From Kalaharituber pfeilii (lineage: Eukaryota; Ascomycota; Pezizomycetes; Pezizales; Pezizaceae), in contig WHUZ01000042.1 of the NCBI GenBank assembly GCA_015179045.1, forward strand, positions 466,965-530,964: 64,000 nucleotides of DNA, written 5' to 3'. The notes under the pieces are model-generated. The model saw nothing but the letters and a program-made list of their open reading frames with translations. It did not search any database and was not told where the DNA came from. The position numbers and the translations under genes are program-made. This document shows positions 56,121 to 64,000 of the stretch, piece by piece; position 1 is the first letter of the stretch; each line of letters starts with the position of its first letter.

Positions 56121-58374
56121 TCCTGAGAGTACAGTAATATATCGGACACCCCATTGCCACCAGAGAGAAGATGGCTGCACCACACGCGCTCGTCCTTGTT
56201 TGCGGTACAGACAGTATATTCCTTCAATTGCCCTTTCTATCGGCCCTTTCCCGTGATCCTGGTCTCCTTTGTGAGTTTCTCATGTCGAGCGCGTCTATAA
56301 ACACGGCGTTGAGCTCAACTCAGTCGCAACCGCCATATTCCCGTCTTAAAAGAAGTCATGAAAAAAATTTCGCCCGTGATCATGTTCAAAATTCCAGCGT
56401 AATGGCAGAATCAAAGCAAGGCCAAAATAATAGATAAATATATATTACCTTCAAGTACATACTTGCACTTTCTAAATCGCGGCTTTGTTGAACCGTTCTT
56501 AAATTTCCGTATCACCTAAGCCTTCCCCTTGAAATTCCGTTCTTGTCATCCATGCCTGGCCTCACTCTTCACATGGGTAGGAGGAGGGTCAGTTGGGGAA
56601 ATGAAAACACAAATGTACAGATCAGCGGACTTAAAATTACCTATCCACCACCTCCCGATCCCACGCAATCTTACACAATCTTTTGGAACCCCATCCAGAC
56701 AGACCGAACATGCACATGAACCTTACTAAAATCTCGTCGCTGTGTGTATCCTCAATCGCCTTTCCATCCCCGGAGGTAATATTATGGTCACGTGAGAATG
56801 GGTAGAGTTTCGATAATGAGCCTGGACAGAGAACCTATTAAGAATTCAGCAGGAACCAGAAAGTTGAGTAGTAGGAAGCATTTCCTTTCCCAAACACGTA
56901 ATGCTTAATCTCCAGATTCCAAGGACTATCGTTGTGACTCTGCTGCAGATCAAGCAGACGGCTCATCATATATTGGTGCGGCATAAGTGGCAGGGCTTCA
57001 GTTAAATAAGACATTGATAGTGCGGGATTGCCTCGTACGCAGGTCAGCTTAGGGGTAGAGTTATTTATATAGTTGAAAATTTATAGAACAACCGCTATCC
57101 ATTGTTTTATAAATAAATAATAACCCTCTGCACTGGAAGAGAATAGAAAAAGCAGGAAAGCTAATTGATTTTAAGGAATTCATATTCGAATTAAACAGAG
57201 CATTAAAAACTAGTGCTACTAAACATTCTATACTTTCTAGAAATAGACAACAGAGTATATATTGAGATCAATTGGATCCCACGATAGGCTTATTGACACA
57301 TGGCGATTCAACAAATGTCTAGCATAGGATTTCGTAAATGCCAAAGAGGTCATCACTTATATACCACAAATAAGCCTAGAAAATGTGCAGAGAATAATTT
57401 AACCTATTCTTCCATGCTCTGCGTTCAATTTGAGGTTCATTTCAGTAATTTTTGCTGTGGAATCCGGAAAGTGTACAATATCCTGGTAGCCTGCATTATA
57501 CATCATCTAGAGCGGGGTGTTGTGAGGGTTTGCGGTTCTATGTAGATAATTTTCCCCTGGGAAGGTTGTCGTTGCAATAAACTATTTTCACCCCTGGTAA
57601 GATAGATCCTGGTTATGATATGCATATCATACGAGACTACAGTAGGTAAGATCTACCGTAACGTACCGTACGTGGGGATCTGCTACGCTAGTCTATAAAC
57701 GGACAGGTACGAGTATTTACTATCATAGTAGTATTTGCCGGGCCATTACGAACCAAATAGACAGGTTTTGTCCAAACCCTGAAATTTGCAGGCAACTAAA
57801 ACCCTGAAAGTGTGTGAGGTTTTGCAAGTTAGCCTGAAAACTCAGGAATTAACTACTGGTATGCTACAAACATTGTGATGTAGGTTGTAGTATGCTAATT
57901 GCAGAATTGACAACTGGAGGTTGAGAGGCATGTGGAGTGCGCCAAACATCGTACTGGGATAGAATTTTCTTGAGGAGGTAGAGGAGTACTTTGGCTCATT
58001 TATCACGTTCATTGGATGAAAATATCTTGAGAATTGAGTGTTGTGGGAATTTTACAGTCTTAAGGAAGGGAAATTTTCAGGACTTGGCAATAATAAACAC
58101 ATTGTTGCTAAGGCAACGTATTTTTTTTTTTCAAATCCTGAAATAAGTTCGGGGTTTGTAAAACCTCTCTATTATAATACCGAACTTCGAAACCAAAAAT
58201 CTCTCGGCAACTACAACCGGAATTTTTTACATCGTATAGATCAGGAGCTAGACAAAAGGGTTATTTTAACATATTCACCACTCCAGCTTCTCCCCAAGTT
58301 GTGAGTATGAAGGAATTATGGCTCAGCCAATTTTCGTACGAAGTCTTGCCACCAAATTTAATTATGGGTAGTGT

Positions 58375-59142
58375 ATAAATGTGTCGGGCTACTCGTAACA
58401 GCGATTCAGTCACCACTGGTCAGGACTACTCAGTAGCTGGGTACGAGAACACTCAGTGGCACCACGGCTCATAATTTTTTTACCATCTGTACAAAGCACT
58501 ATGCACTACATTACCTACATGCCCCATTGCACGCGTACTCTCTATAGCCGACTTCGAATCCAACCAAACTGCCATTAAGAATGCAGACAACTGCTAGAAA
58601 AACAAATATCTTGTTAGAAATATGAAAATTAACACTTCCTTTGCGAGCAAAAAACCTATCTTGAGTAAAGATCCCAACATTGTAACCCCCCTCGAAGTGA
58701 AAAGTCCTCTAGTATAGTAAAAAAAATTTCAGTGAAATACTTTCTCTTCAGTGAAAATTCCATTCCAGTGAAATACTCCTCTATAGCAAATTATGGAAAA
58801 TCATACCAAAATACACTTGTATGAATGAAGATTCAAAAATATTAGAAGCATGCAACTGTGAAAGGATCAGAGAGTATATGAATAAATAAATGTGTAAATA
58901 AACAAAATACTCTGAAGAGTTTGAATAAAATTTCAAGTACAGTAATGTGGCAAGAGCAATAATTTAGTGGCACACCCATTCTATGATACAATATTAGTTT
59001 TTGTAGTGAAAAAGGTCAATACAATTTTGTACAAACACAGTTGTTGTGAATGACCCGGGGCCAGTTATGAACCGTAGTACTACGGAGCAGCCCGGACCAG
59101 TGGTGACTGGGACGTTAGTTACGAGTGGCCGGACACATAAAT
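58375..59142. mobile_element. 756-bp non-autonomous element with terminal inverted repeats and 6-bp target duplication
   Basis: The element spans 58381-59136. The left end GTGTCGGGCTACTCGTAAC and the right end, inverted GTGTCCGGCCACTCGTAAC, continue into CAGTCACCACTGGTC on both sides, giving imperfect arms of about 42-55 bp. ATAAAT flanks both ends (58375-58380 and 59137-59142). No transposase frame is present. The interior is AT-rich and contains AGTGAAA-type repeats (58690-58790) like those near 4381, perhaps a second decayed element. The superfamily is not assigned. Confidence 0.75.
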
Positions 59143-59761
59143 ATATTCACTGCATACTACGCTTCAATAAGGGCACTCAGACCCACGTATGTCTGTATTT
59201 TCTCCCCATCTATTGGATCTTTTAGGGCAATTTCAGTTTCCAGGTCTGAATACCACTAGTAAGATATTGTGAACGAAATAATGGAGGTTTAGATGAGTTC
59301 AAGTTTACCTGTGCTGGGCCATGGATGACCACTGCTCCATTGACCGGTGGCCCAGGGCATTGACCAAGAACCTGCTGGGCGGAACCTGGGCCGCTCGTGG
59401 CTGGACCATTTATGTCATCCTGTCCTAGATGCAGAGTAATTAATGTCACAAGATATAACTAGAAGACAATCAAATCAATTGCTTGATGAAGATAGAACTA
59501 GGTGCAGGCAGTCTAGGCATGTACAGTGCACGAACAGAAATTTCAGGCTCATAGGTACGCTTTCCATGACTCTTCGGAGAGCAATTGAGCAACCACTGAC
59601 TAGGTAGACTACCATTGATCTAAACACTAGTAGTAAGCTTCGAGATGTTACATTTGACTATGGAATGTTTAGTCACCGTCCAACCTGTTCTCATACCCCT
59701 TGGTCCCCTTCCAACCAATTTCTACCTCGTTTATACTATCATTATCTCATTGTATTTCTTT
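59143..59761. other. Spacer between the inverted-repeat element and the NLR
   Basis: No supported gene. The segment 59222-59449 again contains GGCCGCTCGTGGCTGGACCA-like motifs related to the neighbouring element's ends, so it is probably another fragment of that family. Confidence 0.4.
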
Positions 59762-61836
59762 TTATATGCCAGCATTGGCAGGACTCCCTATACATGCTCG
59801 CTCCCGCAACTCCCGTGCCTTCTCAGACTGCCCGATTGCTTCAAATGAAATGACCATGTTTCTGATTATGGTAAGGGTGTATGGGTGGTCTGGACCCAGT
59901 GCCTTTTCTATCCCAGTCACTGCTCGCTCGTAAAACTCTAGCGCCTTATTGTATTGCCCTTGCTGTTCAAATATCTTTGCAATGTTGTTGACCGTAGCGA
60001 GGGTATCTGGGTGGTCTGCACCTAGTGCTTTCTCCATCCCAGCCGATGCTCGCTGAAATAACTCTAGTGCTGTGTCATATTGCCCTTGCAGAAAAAATAG
60101 TTGTGCTCTGTTTTCTACCATACTTAGTGTGCTTAGGTGATCAACTCCCAGTACCTTTTCTGTTCCAGTCACTGCTCGCTCATAAAGCTCTAGTGCCTTA
60201 TTATATTTACCTTGCTGTTCAAATATCATTGCTATGTTGTTGACGGTAGTAAGAGTACCTGGGTGGTCTGTACCCAGTGCCTTTTCCCTTCCAGCCAATG
60301 CTCGTTCAAACAACTCTAGTGCCCTGTCATATTGCCCTTGCTGATAAAATATTCCTGCCATATTGTTTACTGTACGAAGGGTATCTAGATGGTCTGCACT
60401 CAGTACCTTTTCCCTCCCAGCCAATGCCTGCTCAAATAACTCTAGTGCCTTGTCATATTGGCCTTGCTGATAAAGTACTTCTGCCATGTTGTTGACCATA
60501 CGGAGGGTATCTGGGTGGTCTGCACCCAGTGCCTTCTCTGTTCCAGCTAATGCTCGCTTGTAAAACTCTAGCGCCTTGTTGTATTGCCCTTGCTGTTGGA
60601 ATATCAACGCCATGTTGTTGACCGTAGTAAGGTGATCTGGGTGGTCTGCATCCAGTGTCTTTCCTCTTCCAGCCAATACTCTCTCAAACAACTCTAGTGC
60701 CTTGTCATATTGGCCTTGCTGATATAATACTCCTGCAATACTGTTGACTGTACGAAGGGTATCTGAGTGGTCTGCACCCAGTACCTTTTCCCTCCCAGCC
60801 AATGCTTGCTCAAACAACTCTAGTGCCCTGTCATATTGGCCTTGCTGATAAGAAACTCCTGCCATGCTGTTGACTATACGAAGGGTATCTGGGTGGTCTG
60901 CGCATAGTAACTTCTCGCTTCCAAGTAATAGAATTTTACACACCTCCTCAGCCTCCTTATAATAACCATGTTCCATGTAAACTGTGCGCAGGTCATCTAG
61001 TGCTTCCATTGTCTCCGTATTCAAGTGTTCCATTGCCAGAGTCTTCATCTGCCTTTGTAGTGCAATAATATGTGGCAGAGTGCGCCGCTCAAAAACCCAG
61101 TCCTTCACCTCACGCTTCCTGCTCATAGGAATATGAATTGCAGATGCAACGATGAGGAGAGCCTCAATGGCCTTCTTGCTGTATCTTTCGGGTTCCATCT
61201 TCAGTTTCCATTGAGCCCAGATATGAACTAGTGGGTGGATGCTAAAACTATCATCTCTACCCTTCCGCTGCGCCATTGAGTATGAAAATAGCACCTGGAT
61301 TGATTCTCCCAAGCTTGTACCTATAGTAATGTGTGTGAGCAAGACCGTTTTATTTTTTATTATTAGTTATATTGCTTTATTGAAATAGTTGTACATACCA
61401 TCCACTGGTAATTTCATTCCTCGCTGCAGCAACTCCTCACAAATGTCATTGTTATCAAGCAACCCACATATTAACAACAGCTCTGCAGCCTTGGAATTTT
61501 GGCTCTCAATTGCATTGAATGAGAGATCCCATGCAGCAAACACAGATCTATCACATTTTCCAACTTTCCATTCCTTGCTCAGGAAGTAACTAACATTGGT
61601 GTTATACTCTGTCAGATAGCGACTAAATGAATACTGGCGAACATAGATATGTGCTCCGGCTTGATCTATAGCAAGTGGCAGGCATTCAAGTTTCTGTACG
61701 ATTGTTGCAGCAGCTTCTTTTTCACGAACACGCTCTGTATAACTTGCATTAGAACTTCAAAACTATATATAAAAGGAAGCACATTGGATAGATTTTCGTG
61801 CCCATAGGGTGCTATATGAGTAATGATAATTATAAT

Positions 61837-61867
<31 letters not shown>

Positions 61868-63296
61868 CGATCTGGATAGAGTTTCACTTACCCTCAGGTG
61901 TAAGCCTCTCAAAATCTGGCTTTGCACTTCTGAACAGTAGCCTTTCTGCCTCACTAGTATCCATTTGCTTCACCTCTAAACACCTTCGTCCCTGCACACA
62001 CTCGCGCCTTCTGCTAGTAATAATCACGGTCCCATGAGCTGATGATGGAATAGACTTGTTGATGTCAAAAGATTCTAGATCGTCAAGATTGTCAAACACA
62101 AGCAGCCATTTGGTATTGTTCTTTGCAGCAAACCATTCCTTCACAGCATCGACAACCTGTTGCTCTTCACTTGGCTTCTGTACTGTAAGTATTCCTGCTG
62201 CATTGAGTTTGCCAGCTATGCCCAGTAGTCGGCCAATGTATGTGTAGTCTGGCTCGTACGGGTCTGAAAACTTGGCATGGTGTTGGATGAGTCTCTGCAT
62301 AATGTGAGTGAAACTAGCCTTTATACTCTGTTCACTAGCTGCATTGATCCAGAATACTGATGAGTAGTCTCTGGAATTGCGGTAAACATATTCCAATGCA
62401 AGATGTGTCTTCCCCATACCCCCCATCCCATAAAGCACTATCTGGATGAGACCAATTGTAGCTGCGCCTTTTATTTCTCGGTTTAGCTGCTCAAGAAGAT
62501 CTTCTCTCCCAACAAAATCAGAATTCCGTCGAATATCAGGAAGGCTGAATGGGATGTCAAAAGATAAATTTAGTGATCTAGTTTGAGGCATCCTAGGAAG
62601 AGTGACATCTGGTGGTAATACATCGAAAAGTCCATCAACATATTTTTTTAGCTGACATACTAACTCATTACACTTCATCTTGTCCGTGCTTGCCCAACGC
62701 AGCTTGCGATATATAGGCATGTATTGTTGCACATTTTGAGCAACTCTACTGAGGCAAGCAATTTCTTCGTTAAGCCCTGGAAGGAGTTGTTCATTGGTGA
62801 GGACCTTTGGATTCTCTAAAAGGCTAAGGTCAACAGGATTAGGACTAGGAATTGACGATTGAGGACTAGGATTTCTAGTTTGCCAAACTGAAACTTCTGG
62901 ATGTGGAGATTTGGATCGAATCCTGGAGAACAGACGCCTAACCCTGAGACTGTTACGTTTTCCATCTTTGTTCTCCGGTTCGCTTTGATATTGTGCTTGC
63001 AATTCAGCAACCTTTGTAAATACAGAAACTATCCTTGCAAGCCCAGCTATCGCGTATCTATACCGCTCATCGCTTGGATCAAGGTGTTGGCTTTGCTGGC
63101 TGGAGGTGTTATCTAGCCCCCAGGCATGCTCCCACTGCTTGAGCCGAAACCCTTCTGTCCGGAGATCATGGAGTACACAGTCATGCGCATAACCGATTTC
63201 CTTCATTTCTGAAAAAATGTTGGACCACTCTTGAGTGACTCTGGCCAGTTGTCCAGCCAGTCCGATAATTCCGATAGCAAGGCCTGTTGCTTCCAT
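59762..63296 (-). CDS. HeLo-NB-ARC-TPR STAND/NLR protein
   Basis: Predicted fungal NLR. Exons on the minus strand: 63296-61892, 61734-61399, 61320-59762; 1099 residues. The start MEATGLAIGIIGLAGQLARV fits the HeLo (prion-inhibition and propagation) domain, the membrane-targeting cell-death domain of HET-S-type proteins (about 1-220). NB-ARC follows: FVGREDLLEQL, P-loop YGMGGMGKTHLA (about 289-300), WLLVFDNLDD (397-406), VIITSRR (424-430), and LECLPLAIDQAGAHI with the GLPL-like motif after intron 1. A winged-helix region holds FSIHPLVHIWAQW. The C-terminus has about ten kinesin-light-chain-type TPR units of 42 residues (for example NNMAGIFYQQGQYDRALELF). Intron 1 must end at GTTATACAG (61735): the nearer TATATAG leaves a stop. 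Intron 1 contains a 24-base poly-T on the plus strand. Confidence 0.9.
59800..60960 (-). repeat. TPR-coding tandem repeat array, 126-bp units
   Basis: About nine 42-residue units follow one another without gaps, each with the pattern TL-x-VNN-x-A-x-x-x-QQGQY-x-x-ALE and then EKxLGADHPD. Conservation between units is high at both protein and DNA level, though lower than in the WD40 array at 8814-10820. Confidence 0.85.
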
Positions 63297-64000
63297 GATC
63301 GTGATGAGGATAAAACAGATTAAATCTAAAATTAATCTCTGTTATCAGTTCTGCATAGTAGATGAAAGGGAAGTTTAATTATCTAATGGGGGTAATGTTA
63401 CTTGACGATATGTCTTGAGACGTACGAGCTCGAGGGTTCCGAGGTAAGAAGTATCTCGGGGGAGATGATGTTGGCGTTGCTTAAACAGGGTGCTAAGGCG
63501 TCAGGAGCAGTGGGGAAAGAAACAGGAGCCCCTTTTCTGAAGGTCTTTGGTCGCTTTTTTCCAGGGTAAAATTGCAGACCTGGAGGTCAGGTCTTAGCAG
63601 AAATCTGGACGTGGGTTTTTACTGTGCGTATAAATTTCGTTTGAGAGATACGAAGAGGATACTTCGAATACGGATCCCTACTTAGATGAAATAATTTCTG
63701 TGGAGTTCACTACCTCTAAGCTTGGCGTTGGCGCAGGGTGTGACTACACACGCTGCGGCTGAACTATAGATAGTAACGAAAGGATTGGAGAGGGAGGAAA
63801 GGCGGTGTAGGTGTGGACAGGACGTGGAAACAGAGTGGCACGCAACGATGGTGGAGAGCATGGCGTGAAGTTCTATTTGACTTGAGCGGAGAGATGCGGA
63901 GAAATGTAATGATTCCACTATGCTTACCACACATCGAGTATCCTGATGAATCATATTTTCTCCGTAAATTTGTCGTACTTGGAATTCTACCAAATTTTTT
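63297..64000. promoter_or_regulatory. Upstream region of the HeLo-NB-ARC-TPR gene
   Basis: 704 bp to the window edge. No gene seen; the frame at 63682-63993 (minus) has no domain. The region presumably holds the NLR promoter. Confidence 0.4.

Larger units (their letters stand above)
54659..58380. other. 3.7-kb non-coding region
   Basis: No gene supported. T- and GGTT-rich sequence at 54720-54990 follows the zinc-finger gene. A dispersed repeat copy is at 55903-56025 and a (CCA)n run at about 56093-56120. Short frames at 56171-56437, 57300-57545 and 58038-58304 have no domains. Confidence 0.5.

Overview
The window is nuclear DNA of a filamentous ascomycete (Pezizomycotina). Genes carry short spliceosomal introns of about 40-160 bp with GTRNGT donors and CTAAC/TACTAAC-type branch sites. 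The proteins are typical fungal orthologues (EMC1, SRP14, CHL4, LTO1, RMP1, LAS21, SDO1, VAS1), and three genes belong to fungal STAND/NLR-like families. I cannot name the genus; a Pezizomycetes or Leotiomycetes genome is possible but not shown.

Layout. 1-1043: 3' end of a Rad17/Rad24 checkpoint gene. 1044-5725: non-coding, with decayed repeats. 5726-10973: six- or seven-exon NACHT-WD40 NLR with 16 nearly identical WD repeats. 10974-15830: transposon-rich block holding a 141-bp MITE with a 10-bp target duplication, a broken psq/CENP-B-type transposase relic, a roughly 300-bp TA-type MITE and an 852-bp TA-type element with 85-bp terminal repeats lying inside the remains of another. 15839-29548: gene-dense housekeeping block (EMC1, SRP14, lipoyl-octanoyl transferase, CHL4/CENP-N, LTO1, RMP1, LAS21/GPI7). 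31287-33395: HeLo-like-ankyrin gene. 35036-36024: SDO1. 36025-49640: sparse, with only two small genes at 40138-40694 and 43541-44281. 49640-54658: VAS1 (valyl-tRNA synthetase) with a decayed tandem copy of its own 3' end, and a divergent C2H2 zinc-finger gene. 54659-59761: non-coding, with a 756-bp terminal-inverted-repeat element. 59762-63296: HeLo-NB-ARC-TPR NLR.

The housekeeping genes serve translation and ribosome biogenesis (SRP14, SDO1, RMP1, VAS1, LTO1), ER and GPI biology (EMC1, LAS21), lipoylation (LIP2) and chromosome maintenance (Rad17, CHL4). Several are head-to-head pairs with short shared upstream regions (LIP2/CHL4, LTO1/RMP1, VAS1/zinc finger). The other theme is fungal non-self recognition and programmed cell death: three genes pair an N-terminal signalling domain with WD40, ankyrin or TPR repeats, and two of the arrays show high internal repeat conservation. 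All exon structures were inferred by eye from splice signals and protein continuity, and the middle introns of CHL4 are not fully resolved.
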